Origin: Sporobolomyces roseus
Lineage: Eukaryota > Basidiomycota > Microbotryomycetes > Sporidiobolales > Sporidiobolaceae
Length of the DNA: 64,000 bases
Direction: 5' to 3'
NCBI GenBank assembly: GCA_016617785.1
Contig: JADILM010000005.1
Span: forward strand, 1,612,001 to 1,676,000
Shown here: one piece after another, positions 24,118 through 36,349 of the stretch
Position numbering within the stretch: the first letter of the stretch is position 1
Layout: every line of letters begins with the position of its first letter
Program-made: the position numbers and the translations under genes
Notes under the pieces: model-generated
Seen by the model: the letters and a program-made list of their open reading frames with translations, nothing else
Databases searched by the model: none
What the model was told of the DNA's origin: nothing

Positions 24118-25898
24118 ATGGCGGTTGTCCTCAGAACCCGAATCTACGGAGAGGTCTTTTACACTCAACTCAAGCTAGCCACGTCTCTTGTTACACCTCC
24201 TGGCTGTACGTTTTCCCACCAATGGATTCAATCGATTCATCACTCAACTTGTTGACGCATCTCTCTACTTCAGTCATAGGAGACGTATACGTTACCTTAC
24301 CCGATAATGGACGCCCTGAAGATGCTGTCTTGCCAAGTGAAGGATCTCACACGGAGGCAGACCACCGAGCGACTGAAGAAAGCAACCCTCGCAAAATGGT
24401 CTACATGCCGCCTGAGCTAGTTCATCGCATATTGGAGGTTTTAGAGTATCGCTCTTACCTAACGCTGGTGAGCCGCAACTTTCGCAATTTCGCTTTTCGC
24501 ACAATCTCAATTAATCATTCTGCTCTGCTCGCTTGCAGCAAACACTTCAAAACGCTTCGATTGTATGCAAGAATTGGACAGATCCTGCTCGTCGCATGTA
24601 CGCGGCGTCCGAATCGGCACGGAAGCAAAGCTGACGACTTTGACGGGGAACAGCTTGTTCGAAAAGATTCGAATTCGAGACGGAGCGGATTCCATCAAAC
24701 GCCTACGATCCATCTTTGAGCGATACCCCGAGCTTGGACGAGCAGTCCATCGACTCTTCATGTCTCCCCCAGCAAGCGATTGGAGTGCACGGGTCATGAA
24801 CGAGGTATTCAGAAGAATCGCTGGTTTGCTTCGTTTGACTCCCAATGTCAAAGATATTACGTTGCTGCACGTAGCCCTCACGGACAAGGTGAGTATCTCG
24901 ATTCATCAACGCTGGCACAAACGTACTGAGGGTCCACTCTCCGCAGACTCGAAGTCGATTGTTCGGCGCTCTTCGTACTCTCAAGCCGGAACAGGTCATG
25001 ATCACCTCGTCATCCTACAGTGGAAACGGCAGCTTACGAGATACGGCGACCGGCGGATACGAAACACACGACGATATGCTCGAATTGGGACGTCTCCTCT
25101 GCAGCTGGAACTCAACTCAGAAACTCACCATTTCGGGCTACTGCAGTCAACCTCGCGTTCTTGACTCGACAATCTTTCCTCACAACACGCTTCCCTCGTA
25201 TCGGCTCACAAGCCTTGAACTCCGCAGCCTCGCCTTACCCGACTCTTCACTGCTCGAGCTGGTCGGTCAGAACTGCTCAAAAACTCTCAAGGTTCTTAAG
25301 CTACAATGTATCACCGATCTCACACAGGATGTGCTTGGAGACCTCCTGAAAGTCCTCGGTCCGACCCTCGAGGTCTTCATGATGACGGGAGGAGCCGCCG
25401 AAAACGACGAACGAGATTCGTTCGATACCGCCGTCCTCCGGCCTCTTAGAATGCTACATACTCTGGTACTATCGAGCGATCACTTCCCAGAAACTGTCCT
25501 CGGAGTAGCCGTTTCGCTCCCAAGCATCCGAACCGTCAAAATCGTCAAGGAGCACTTCTCCTTAAATACCGCCGTCGCCAGCGTCTCTGGAGCATCTCCA
25601 AGTCTCGAACTGTTGGAACTCAACCTTTGGGAGGTCGGAGCAGTCTTCTGGGACCCGATGCAGCGCTGGTTGATCTCAAAGTGCTTCTACCTGAAGGAGA
25701 TTGAGTTTACTCTCAATGGAGACAATTTCGAAGACATTGAAGACGGTAAGCTTGCTCAACTACCCGCCGACAGAGCACAGTCTGACTCTTCTCCCGCTTC
25801 TCCGCTGTACAGAATGGTGGGGTATTGACCTGAGTCAAGATTGGAAGATTCTCGAGGGAAGATCGTTTCGTCGATCTCCACATGGCCGTCGAAGGTGA
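24118..25898 (+). CDS. F-box-like/leucine-rich protein, tandem copy 1
   Basis: Six exons (24118-24205, 24274-24467, 24539-24597, 24654-24888, 24947-25745, 25813-25898) give 486 residues. An F-box-like module starts near residue 70: MVYMPPELVHRILEVLEY then LQNASIVCKNWTDPARR after an intron, continuing ILFEKIRI. The rest is a leucine-rich array with repeated DLTQDVLGDLLKVLGPTLEVF-like units and the shared C-terminal EWWGIDLSQDW. F-box proteins of this layout are usually substrate receptors of SCF ubiquitin ligases, with the leucine-rich part choosing the target; no target can be read. The start MAVVLRTRIYGEVFYTQLKL was chosen because copy 2 has the matching MAVLLEWVDGEAEYTQLKL. Splice sites were fixed by the same comparison. 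Exon 5 is 799 bases in both copies. Confidence 0.85.
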
Positions 25899-26492
25899 GT
25901 TTCGACGCTTGCTTCGGAGGACGTGACTATGCTGACTTGTAGCAGTATGAGGACCTCAGACGTGCAGTAGTGTAGGTGTCCGCCCTTCTTTCTCCCCCAT
26001 CTTCTTTCCTTCTTTCGCAATCGTCAAACTTGTCGTTTCTCCTGGCCTCTCTTCCCTTTCATGTATCGATTCCCATCCTCACTTTGTCGTTGTTTTGCCT
26101 CGTGTAACAATTCTTCTTCTCCCAAACAAGTCAGGACTCGTCGAGATCCTGACGATATTTTTCGACGTTCTGGTAAAATTGTATAATTGAAGAAGCGCTC
26201 CAACGCTCACTCGAGCTGGACCGCGGGCCCCGGAAAGCTTTCTGTGAGAGGGATGACTAGTCACAAAGTTGCGAATCTTGCAATCCGAAAATTGAGGAAT
26301 CGCTCTCTCTTTCCCTCTACTCACTGCAACCAAACAAACAAACAAACAAACACTCTCAACACAGCTTCTCTCGACTACCCAGTACACCTATCGAATACGT
26401 CAAGCTCCAGTACAATCAGCCTGCTTACAAGAACGCGCTTCAACCCCTCAAACTCGCTTGATCCTCCTACATCTGTTCTTCACCCCCACGAC
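25899..26492. other. Spacer between the two F-box genes
   Basis: About 590 bases with the presumed promoter of copy 2. It includes the 16-base adaptin-derived match, a run of CAAA repeats near 26331-26350, and a block near 26434-26465 similar to 24054-24085 upstream of copy 1. No gene is seen. Confidence 0.6.
26164..26179 (+). repeat. Right copy of 16-base duplication-boundary match
   Basis: Identical to 23799-23814, where these bases encode part of the last adaptin exon. Flanking bases (attttggac versus atttttcgac) are also alike. Here there is no adaptin reading frame, so it looks like a remnant carried along when the F-box gene was duplicated. Confidence 0.7.
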
Positions 26493-28305
26493 ATGGCAGT
26501 TCTTCTAGAGTGGGTAGACGGTGAAGCGGAGTACACTCAATTGAAGCTAGCTGCTTCTCCAGGAGCTGTACCCCTTGGCTGTGAGTCCTCATCGATTCTC
26601 ATTCAACTCTGTTATCACTTCCTGATTACTTCGTGGGCAGGCACAGGACCGATCTACGAGTTGGACAGTGATCAGGCATCAAGTGATAAGATTACGCTAC
26701 TACCCTCATCGCCACCGAAGCCTGTGAACAAGAATGAACGCAGATCTCAACTTGCATCGTTCGCTCGTCGAAGCAAACCTGTCTACCTACCTCCTGAAAT
26801 CATCCACCGTATCCTACTGTACACTCAACCTGTCGCGCGAGTCAAAGGAGACAAGAGTCAAGTAAGTTTCCTTCGCCCGTCCCTGCTATTTCGCAAGTTC
26901 CAACTGATTCGTCTCTCTATTCGGTACAGCGTACGCTCAAGAATGCTTCTCTGGTATGTAAATCATGGATAGATCCAGCTCGAAGAGTGTGAGTTCACCC
27001 AGCCTAGCATCGAGGAGGTTTTCGCTGATTTCGTCCTCGTTCCCCCAGAATGTTCGAAAGCGTTCGAATTGTCAACGCACCGGGTTCTATCGCTCGCCTC
27101 CGCTCGATACTCGATCATTCTCCCGAGATCGGTAGAGCTGTGCAGACTCTGGACCTCTCCAAGCCCACAAACAATCGAAACGACGATACATTCCCGGAAA
27201 TTTTCAGAAAAAGCGCGGGAGTCATTCGCAGTACCCCATGCGTCAGCAACGTCTCCTTTGTACACGTGACTTTACCTGACAAGGTGAGATAGCTCTCGAT
27301 TTGTTTTCTTCGTAGCTGAGCTGATAGTCCGGATTGAACGCAGAGTCGCTCTCGATTCTTCAAAGCACTGCGCACACTCAAGCCCACGACTGCTTCAATC
27401 ACCTCGTCATCTTACACCGGTCACGGTAGAGGGCGACATCACGGAGCTCACGGTTTCCAAACACACGAGGACATGCTCGATCTAGGACGTCTTCTTTGCG
27501 ATTGGTCGACCCTCAAAATTCTCACCCTCTCCGGATACTGCGATCCGCCTCGCATTCTCGGCTCAGCCGTCTTCTCAGAGAATAGGTCACCATCCTACAG
27601 CCTCGTATCTCTATCGCTCGACAGTCTCAGTCTAGCGGATTCTGCTCTCATGTACTTGATCAGTCAAAACTGCTTCACTTCACTAATGATCCTCGAACTC
27701 TTCACGGTTTCCGATCTCGACAACGACATCTTCAGGGACGCTCTCGCTTCTCTGGGCTCTACGCTCCTCCGACTCAGCATCTCGATTCACTCGGAAGACG
27801 GCGATGTCGACGAATTCTACGAGCCTTCTATCTTCACCCCGCTCGAGAAACTCGAAAACCTTGATATCAACTCCGATTACTTCGAAGACGCTGTACTCGA
27901 TACCGTCGTTTCCCTTCCCAGCATCGAAACAATCAGTCTCAATCTGATCTCCTTCTCTTTCGTTCTCGCCAGCGCTGCCCTCAACAGAGCATCTCCGACC
28001 CTCAGACAAGTTGTACTATCAGATGGAGATACTTCGGATTCATTCTGGTCGCTAGAACAGCGCTGGACTCTCGGCAAGTCTCTCAACGCGAAAGGAATCG
28101 ATCTCAGTCTCAATTCTGCAGACTTCGAAGATATCGATGACGGTATGTCCCTGTTCCTCGCACTCGAGAGACTCTATGCCGTGCTGACTCATCGCATTCG
28201 CGTACAGAATGGTGGGGTGTCGACTTGAGTGAAAGTTGGGTTTTTATGGAAAGTGCTGCATCTCAGAAGCGTAACCGATTTAGAGGATCGAGGAGAGTAC
28301 GATGA
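26493..28305 (+). CDS. F-box-like/leucine-rich protein, tandem copy 2
   Basis: Six exons (26493-26580, 26641-26861, 26930-26988, 27049-27283, 27344-28142, 28208-28305) give 499 residues. All five introns fall at the same codons as in copy 1, and exons 1, 3, 4 and 5 have identical lengths. The F-box-like segment reads KPVYLPPEIIHRILLYTQP then LKNASLVCKSWIDPARR. The leucine-rich part carries FKALRTLKP, LVSLSLDSLSLADSALMYL and ends EWWGVDLSESW. It is diverged from copy 1, more in the N-terminal linker (exon 2) than in the F-box or repeats. Likely role: a second SCF-type substrate receptor with altered specificity. Confidence 0.85.
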
Positions 28306-29224
28306 GCGCTCAACGAGGGTATGAGGGTGCAGGGAGACGGCCGTCGCGGGAGGCAATGAGGTCGCTTGAATTCTGTAGCCGAGATCACCTTTTTTTTTTT
28401 TTTCTGTTGTTCGTACTCTTCCTCTCGCTTCTCCTGTGATCAATACAACGCTTGCATTTCCTTTCGATCATTCCCTGTGACAGCCTCTCTTCCCACGAAC
28501 GAAACAGAGGCCTCGTAATTTCGGTTGAAACGAAACGATCTCGCTCTCCCTTGCTTTTGCCAATTCGCTTTCGACGACGAGGATGGACAAGAGAAGCTTA
28601 TTTTCGAATCGGACTTGCTCCAGTCGGGAATGCTTAGCTCTGTCTAATCATTCGTGTGATAGGTACGAAATCAACGACAAGACACGGCTCAAGCAAAAAA
28701 ACCGAAAATTCGCCTTCGAGAATCTTTCGGTTTCACACCAGAAACCTCGGTGAGATCGACAACGCTATCCCTCTTCCACGCCGATCAAACGAGACACCTA
28801 CAAAACGTGAGGAGGCGAGACTTTCAATTTACGACAAAGTTGCTCAATCTAGCAGTTTGATAATCTTGCGATCAACAGCTTGCCTTCTTTCGCAAAACTT
28901 CTTTTCCGATGGACTGCTGCTTTCTGATTGTTCTTCTCTTGAGCAGCCTCTCTGCGACTCACAAGTATCTGAGCGCTCTTCCGCTTTCGGAGCCATTTCA
29001 TTGCAGCTGATCTTTCGACTTTCGCAAATCGTTCTTTCATTTCAACTTCTCTCACTCCTGCAGCATCTCGTTTCGATCTCCTTTCCGTCTACACTTCACG
29101 AGAACGACGATCTGTTCAAGACCAAGCTTCGAGCCTTACGACTCTGAGAGGTAGTGGATCATCCAACCTCTAACTTCTTCTTTCAACTTTTCCTCTCTTC
29201 TTTCCAACTTCTCCTCTTCCCAAC
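28306..29224. other. Intergenic region with poly-T tract
   Basis: About 920 bases. A run of 14 T at 28390-28403 follows copy 2 of the F-box gene. The frames present begin at non-ATG codons and show no domain. I see no gene. Confidence 0.5.
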
Positions 29225-29702
29225 ATGTCGCACTCATCAGAACCAACACGAGACGTATGGCCACCAGGTCAAGACCACCTTCGTCCAATCGTAACGACTC
29301 GTGAGTCCCCTCCTTCAGTCTAGCTTGATCACATCGACGCCAAAAATTGATTTTCTCTCTGACAACCCTCCTCTTTCGCCTCTCTTAGTGTATTTGCTGT
29401 CGACTGCGGTACTGTCAGCGTTGTTTTCGAGAAGGTGGATGAGCTGGAACCAGATGAAGAGGCTACCGATAGCAAAGTTGCTCGTGTTGGGCGTTTTAGG
29501 AGATTCGTGAGTCTTTCGAACCTTTCGCGTTGCTTTCAGCATCCTCAGTACTTCACGACTGACTCACTTCGACGTCCGTAGACTGCTGTTTGTGTTTGCG
29601 AGTGCTGTGTTGATATTGGGAGTTGGAACGAGTTACAACGAGGGCGCTTGCAAACTTGGAATTTGGTGTTCATTCAGCATCACAGAGCACTCGAACTGTT
29701 GA
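29225..29702 (+). CDS. Small two-segment membrane protein, probably a truncated family member
   Basis: Three exons (29225-29300, 29389-29506, 29582-29702) give 104 residues. The start is MSHSSEPTRDVWPPGQDH. Two hydrophobic helices follow, LYLLSTAVLSALFSRRW and LLFVFASAVLILGVG, with a basic loop MKRLPIAKLLVLGVLGDS between them. The end is ACKLGIWCSFSITEH and NC, then TGA. The layout, two helices then Cys-Lys-x-Gly and an abrupt stop, resembles the first quarter of longer seven-helix fungal membrane proteins. So it may be a truncated copy. No homolog can be confirmed by eye. Confidence 0.5.
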
Positions 29703-32700
29703 ACTAACAAAAGCTCTACACCAGTTCTGACTATAATAGGATGAAGAAGTATGAACGTGTTGCCTTGGGCCCGCACTAGAACGACGCATTTCTAGCTGGA
29801 GAATGCGGGCGCGAGGGTTTTGGGAGGGGGTTGACATCCGGCTAACAAAAGCGAAAGCCTGAGGTAAAGAGATGCGAGAGGGGAGTAGGAGGAGGAGGAG
29901 GTGATTTGCTTCGACTGTTTCGACGTCGATTCGTCAGCAGCTAATACGGAAGAGAAGGAGAGAAAGCTAGACGTACTACAGGACAAGACTCCAAGCTGGA
30001 AGTAGGAGCTTCCTATTTAACAGAAGCAATCAAAGTCAGCCTGGTACTCTGATCGAAAGATAAGACAAGAGCGTACCGGAATCTCACGTGTACGGTGAGA
30101 ACCAGGTCTTGTGGCGTGCGTAACGATACCTCCGAAAATGTAGCTGAGAAAGGGGGAAAACAGGGTGTGAGCGCAAAGGAAAGGGCTCGTGGGGGAGATT
30201 GAAGAAGAAGAAGAGGAACGGGAGACATACGAGTTTGTGTTTGTTTGAAATACGTCACTTTCCATGTGCTTTCTTCTGAGCGCGAGAGAGTGAGAAGAAA
30301 GGAGTGATGGAAGTGATGGAAAGGGAAACAAGAGACGAAATCTCGTTCAAACCCTTTTTGTCCCCTCTCTCAAAAGGTCCGCGGTAACTCCGGTGCGGGG
30401 AAGCAATCAGCTGACTAGTCCCACGTTCGTGAAAAGAGACAGGGGAAGGGTAAAAGTGGGCTCTCCCCCTATTGATAGCGAAACACGAGAGCAAAGAACA
30501 TTACTGACTGATTACACCCTTCTCTCTCCCTTGACCATCGCACCCTCCCGTAGAGCTACTCTGAGTCTTTGCGCGAGTCGATAGCGAGTACTCATTGACG
30601 AAACAAGGGAGAAAGAGATTGCTCACGAAGTACTTTTTTCCACTCATCATCCTGTTGCCCTGCTCTTCTCGATTCCAGTATCACCGTCCGGTGACGAGCG
30701 AGGACTAGCCCATTTAACTAGTGGGAGTCGCAGCAGCACCACTCCTCTACCTGATGCTCAGGCAAGAGACAAACGAACGAACGAAAGGTAACTACTCCAA
30801 CCATTGATACGTGCGAGCTCATCGCCTTTGTGCACTTCTGGCCGACTCTACCGTATCGCATAGTCACCTAGTCACTTCACGAGTGTAAGCTATGAAGAGT
30901 GCGAGTAAGGATTACGAGAAACTCACATTTCGCGGCTGAGATTGCGATTCCCGAACCTTAAGAACTTCGCTCGAGGGGTGGGTCCTATAATAACACCATC
31001 CTTCTTTGTCAGCCCACTAGCAGGCGAGATTCAGAGCATCGTCTTTCGTCGCTCAAGAGACCAGAAGCTCGATCTGAAGCAGCAATTAAAGTTTGATCCA
31101 GCTCGAGACTCTCTCAACGAGCCACTGCAAGCCTATCAGCCCATCACTAGAGGTTCCACCGTAGACACGAGCACGAAAGGCTCTCGAGACCTTCCTAGAG
31201 CTAGCTCTATCTGTAGCTAACTGAAGTAAAGGGTTTGCAAAGAACGCACTGAGACCAGAGAAGAGCGAGAATCAGCAGTCCGCGTAGATTCACAGATAGG
31301 TGAGGTGTAACGTACGAGCTACATCAAGTCCATTATTCATTCGAGCTAAACGTGAGATCCATCAGATGAGATTTCGAAGAAACTCGTTCTAGTCTTTCGA
31401 GACGGGGCTTGAATAGCTTGATCTTGTCTAGCGTGCATTCGAGTAGATCCTTAGTGGCAGTCTTGCGCGTTAAGAATCGCAAATAAGAGTAGTGAGAGCG
31501 AGGAACCTGAATTAAATTAATTACGAGAGAGCGAACTTCTCTCCCTCTCTCTCTCTCCCACCACTCCCGACCAAGCCATGTAGCGGCCTCGATCACTCCG
31601 AATCACTCTACAAGATGATATCGAGCTGTCTGCAGCCGTCAAGAAGGTTCTGACGTCTCTCTCCTCGACTCTCATCAACTTCATCATCGACATCACTTTC
31701 CCTTTCCCCCTTCTTTACAGTCGTCTACAACGGGTCAAATAGTCGTGGGGGAATCCATGAGGGCTCTGGTACATCCGGTGACCTCTCTCGATGTCTCGCC
31801 GAATCGCAGCTGCCCTTCAACTGGATTACCTCCAAATTCGTTCCACAACTTCGCAAGCCGTGATTCCCCCTAATGCTGTAGACGCGGTTCCGTAGCGTGT
31901 TTTCCCGTAAGCATGTTCGTCTCTTTAGCTGCGGTTGCTGATCTATGGTTGATGCAGGAATTGTACAGTCGCCATTCCTTCCTTTACTTCAAGTACAGTA
32001 GATCACTCTACGTCGAGCGAGAAATCCTGCCATTACTGGTGAACATGAGGTTCTGGGACATGAAGGAGAGCGCTTGTGAAGGAGTGTAGCAAATACAAGT
32101 TGTAACTCGAGAAACGGAATATTATTCTCTCGCCAACTCTACCTTCGAGAGCATCGGCCGCGGCGAGCTACAGCGCCATCGAGAACTACTTCCGCTCCGT
32201 GGAACGGTTGGTTCTGCAAGGGAACTCATTCCTTCCGTCTCTCTCCGTCGTTCTTCTACTTTCCAATCTCTTTGCCCGACGTCGCCACCATGGCTCTCCG
32301 CTTCTACGCAAGTCACGATACAATCACCGTCGAATACTGGTTCGCTCGTCTTCCAAACTTCACCACTCAACTTCTCGGTACGCTCTCCGTCGTTCGCATC
32401 AATCCGAGTCCTTCCGATCACAATAATCTGAACTAGCAGCTTGCAGCTCTTCCATTTCGCCCTACTCGCCAGCGGCTAGACCCATCGCTCCACACAGCGC
32501 CCATCACACCAGATCAGCAGACGCCACTTCAAACTATCGATTGAAACCAACTTGTCGACAACCTCTCTCCCTCGCGTCCTCAGCACGCTCGACAGGTCCA
32601 ACAAGGCACCGAGTTGATGGAGAACGCAGCAGGTGACCCGATATCAGGTCGGGGAAACAGATTTAACTTGCGAACAATGCGAAATTCCAACCAAATTATT

Positions 32701-32708
32701 CTTCTACG
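29703..32708. other. 3-kb gene-poor region
   Basis: No long gene is visible. On minus, 30255 down to about 29950 can be spliced into a short frame (MESDVFQTNTN, then YIFGGIVTHATRPGSH); I do not recognise it. On plus near 31970-32090 an exon-like stretch follows a good intron (donor GTAAGC at about 31910, acceptor GATGCAG). It reads ELYSRHSFLYFKYSRSLYVE and on to a TAG, but its upstream exon has stops in the joining frame. These could be decayed genes or non-coding exons. Confidence 0.45.
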
Positions 32709-34098
32709 TCAACCCTGTTCCTCCATCCTACTTGAACTCGCGGCTTCCACCCAGATAGTACAAGCACCATCTCCCTCGACAGTCAAAGTCGGGGCAGCAC
32801 GTCTGCCTCTCCTTCCCTCCCCGTTCCTCCGACTCTGCGCAATTCCCTCTTGCTCTCCGTCATCCGCTTCATAGTCCGCTGAATCATCCCTCCCACGCTT
32901 CCCTCCTCTTCTCGTTCCCCTCGTTTGAACTCCCACCCTCTTCTTCTTCTTCTCCCCACCACTTTCTTGATCCGATCCAACTTCTCTCGTTCTTTTCTCG
33001 GCAGAAACTTGCCTTCTGCTTTTCTTGCGTGCTGAGGGTTTTCGAGAGGGAGAGCGAGAGGGTGAGGGCGAGGGTGAGGGTGAGGGTGAGGGTGAAGGAG
33101 AAGGAGAGGAACATGAAGAGGGAGAAGAGGAACGAGAGCGTCTTCGTTTCTGTCCTGCCCTCGAGGGAGCGGGTCGTCGTCGTCGAGGCTTCGTTACTTT
33201 CCTCTCTGCCTTTCCACCTCTTGCAATCCTCGGTTTCCCCTTCGCCTTTGCCTTCCCTTTCTTCCCTTTCTTCCCATCCGCATCCACTCCCACCTTCTTC
33301 TTTGGCTTCTCGTTCATCTTTCCCCAATCTTCCTCCGAGATTCCCATCCAAGCATTCCCATCCTTGGCAGCGTTCGCATGTCGATCCGAGGGAGCTATCG
33401 ACGGGTATCGTACGATGGAAAGGAAGAGATTGCAGTGTCGAAGGTGATGCAGTGAAGAACGAGAGTTCCGTCGAGTCGAGTGAATTCAGATGGACGAATG
33501 AAAGGAGAGGAGAAGGGATAATAGAGAGAGACAATGATCAGTCGACGGCTGATGAGAGTGCACCAACACCGCGAGAGGTGAGACGCACGATAATAAGCGA
33601 TGTTGATCATTCGACAGAGATGTTGTTGGTCTTTGACAGTGACAGGAACAGGAATCGCAGCTCGACCGGGGTTGGCAAGGCGACGACAGCGATCCCATTC
33701 GGTTTGAGCATACAATCCGCATGGAACCAAAACGAAACCTCTGTTTCGAAACCGAGTGAGAAGATCAGCACAACCATCAGAATCAGAGAAGAAGGGAGAT
33801 CTAGCGTACTCGTCGAGAGCAGCCAAAACAGCCGCATCACTCCATGAAGCTGAACCTTGTAGCAGAAGACCGGCAGTAGGAAGCGACTCGGTTTCGACGA
33901 TGAATTGATCTTGGTAGTAGCACTTGCCACCATTGGGATCCCGAATAATCACTTTCTGATATCTGACACCTTCCGCGAGAGGAGGTTTGTCTCCGAGATC
34001 ACGATTGAAGTTGAACGGTCGTTTACTGTCTTTGTATAGAATCTTTTTCACCAATCCTACGTGATCTCGGCCTCCTAATCAGCTTAGGCCGCAGAAGA

Positions 34099-34155
<57 letters not shown>

Positions 34156-35353
34156 CGTACCAGTCTTGATCATCCCTTCGTTAAACTTGTCTACCTCATC
34201 TTGCGTCCAAGATTTCTTGTGGATGATCACTTCTCCGTCGGGAGCCGAAACCCTTCCTCGTGTACAACTGTTTCGAGTCACCCACCATTCGTATCAGCAT
34301 ATCGATTGAGTAGTGAGTGCGGCGGGGAGAAAGAGAAAGTGCTTACCTTCCTCCTCCCAAACTATCCAAGTCCTTACTCACGTCAATACTCCCCTTCTTA
34401 ACCATATACCGAAGCATCTTCTGCCATTCGAGTTGCGTATTACTCGACATCATCCTGTGTACAGGGCCAAAGATCGTCAGTGTGCGAAGGAATAAGATAT
34501 GCGTCTCCTTCGAAGTAAGCGATCTCGACTCACGTTTCTGGAGGATTCAGAATCGAATAGATTTGTCCCTCGATCTCCAACTTCTTCAATTCGGATAATC
34601 CCTCTTTCTCCAACTCCCTCTCCAAATGTGAACGCAATTGAGGAAGCGATCGAAGTTTTTGATCCCAGTATTTGCGAGCAGAAGCGATTCCTATAATCGT
34701 CCACGCTCCACGATCGACTCAGTACTCAGCAACTAAGATGTTTGAGCGAGAGAGGATTGCGCACCGATACGAGAAACATGAGTGAATGCCAGTTTTACTT
34801 GGTACTCGCTTGATCGTTGAACTCTCTCTACACCACTACTCGTCAGCTTCAACGATCCACCACCTACATACTAGTGAAGGTGAACGTACTAGCATAAGCT
34901 TCCAATCCACCTTCGAAGAACAACTTTTGTACGTCGAAATCGGCAGGACGAGAGATCTTCGTACTCGTAAAGTTTCGTCAGCCCGTTACGCAATTGCCGC
35001 CAGAGTCGTACTGGACTTACATGATTACTCCAAGAGGTCAAATCTTCCTTCATGACCGCTCTCTCCAACTTGATCAACTCCAAGGTAACCTGATTTAACC
35101 ACCACCTCTCCCTCTTGTGCCTCTTCCGTTCGTCGTGATCCGATACTTTCTCCGCCTCTCATGATCAGCGAATTGTCCTCCGGTAATCACGAGTAAAGAA
35201 GAAGAGAAGAATGAACTCACTGCTTGTCAAATCATTGTTCAAAATCAAGATCCCCATCCAGTTGATTTTGTCTCTGTTCCCGGATCTGACCATGTTGTAT
35301 CTGTTCTGCAGGAACCTCCTACTCTGTTCCCGTTTCTGTGATTGTGATAGCAT
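32709..35353 (-). CDS. Unknown protein with basic, Ser-Pro-rich C-terminal tail
   Basis: Spliced model of about 600-650 residues in roughly nine exons, start ATG ending at 35353 (MLSQSQKREQSRRFLQNRYN). I do not recognise the family. The middle is well-formed and probably globular: ISRPADFDVQKLFFEGGLEA, EYQVKLAFTHVSRIG, ARKYWDQKLRSLPQLRSHLE, SWTQDEVDKFNEGMIKTG (somewhat like a SANT/Myb helix start), KCYYQDQFIVETESLP and GLYAQTEWDRCRRLANPGRA. The last exon (32709-33394) is very basic, with KKGKKGKAKAKGK, a tract of alternating Ser-Pro, and KKSRRQVSAEKR. A nuclear location is inferred from this tail. The donor GTGCGT at 33588 and acceptor GATAG joining YYP to SDRHANAAKDG were chosen because they keep the frame. 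Confidence 0.6.
33060..33098 (+). repeat. GAGGGT hexamer repeat encoding a Ser-Pro tract
   Basis: Imperfect tandem copies of GAGGGT/GAGGGC inside the last exon of the minus-strand unknown gene, read there as alternating Ser and Pro. The motif recalls telomere-like repeats but is coding and in the chromosome interior of this window. Confidence 0.75.
34102..34153 (+). repeat. (GA)n microsatellite in an intron
   Basis: About 26 uninterrupted GA units. On minus they form a CT tract directly after the donor GTACGT of an intron of the 32709-35353 gene. Confidence 0.9.
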
Positions 35354-36349
35354 GCTGAGGAAAGAAGTTGATCGAGTGGAGAAGGAAAGGGAGAGGGGAT
35401 TTTAAAGGAAGTAGAGTTTCTGCGAACGACAAGTCAATCACATGCAAATTTCGCATCTCGCTTCGACTCTTTTCTCGTAAGCTTAACTACTACTACTAAT
35501 ATTGAGTACAACGAGCTAAACAAATCTCGACAATCGTAAAAATGTGAACCACCCAATCTTTCCCATCTTTCGACTCGTTCCTCTCCTCGTTTCGATACCA
35601 GCTCTTGCCTTAACGAGTGACCAATCACAGATAACCTTCATTCATTACCCGTTGAGTAGGCTTGATGTAGTTCCCACTTGATGTAACCTTTTAATTTTCC
35701 CTTGATCTTACACAAACGCGAGTGTACTTTGTGTTAGTAGTGAGAGCATGATTTCGCTTGTATCGTGGTCGGCTGTAGATTAACCAGAGAGTAGGAGTGA
35801 AGGCGTCAAAGTCTTGTCGAGGAGACGAGGTGGAAGTCGTGTCAAGATGAAGGATTTGAGCCATTGTAAGGTTGTCGTGATGTCGAGGGCCCACTGAGAG
35901 AGAGTGAGGGCCCATGGAAAGAGTCGCAAGGTTGAGCGGTGAGAAGATGAGAGTCGAGAGTGTTTCGCAAGATGGCGGCGACTTTCGGGACGAACGGTTT
36001 CTTGCATTGGCCCTGCTCGCGGTTCTTATTGAGCCATACTCGCTCCTTACTCATCCAATAAGAGAGCGGAATCTCACTTGATCGATTGAAGTGAAAAAAG
36101 TCCAGAGACAATTCGCAACTTCGGACTCTTGAGAGACAGCACAGAGCCAGGACGATCTCTCGCAAGACTTTCAACTCTCGAGACGACGTAGCTGGAAGTA
36201 CAGAATACGAGGAAACGAGCGTGTGAAATATTAAGGAAGCCATAAGGAAAGAAACAAAACAAGAAACTGGAATACTATCGACAACTCCTGCAACCCATCC
36301 TATACAAGACTCTTCGACCTCCAAACACCTCTGTGCAAACCGAAACTAC
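35354..36349. other. Intergenic region of about 1 kb
   Basis: Lies upstream of the unknown basic protein gene and downstream of the giant orphan gene. The longest ATG-started frame is on minus, 36054 to about 35842 (MSKERVWLNKNREQGQCKKP), about 70 codons. It has reasonable composition but no recognisable family. A short repeat of gggccctc occurs twice near 35888-35915. Confidence 0.4.

Noticed and set aside
28656..29147. 163-codon ORF before the small membrane gene
   Set aside because: It begins at a non-ATG codon, has no domain and mixed composition. More likely leader or intergenic sequence.
33029..33847. 272-codon plus-strand ORF
   Set aside because: It starts in the Ser-Pro repeat and crosses exons of the minus-strand gene, and it shows no domain.
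34855..34885. A 26-base mini-intron in the 32709-35353 gene
   Set aside because: A 62-base intron with the same donor, a GCTGACG branch site and a later GTAG acceptor also keeps the frame (EAYA to KRVQRSSEYQ) and is far more usual.
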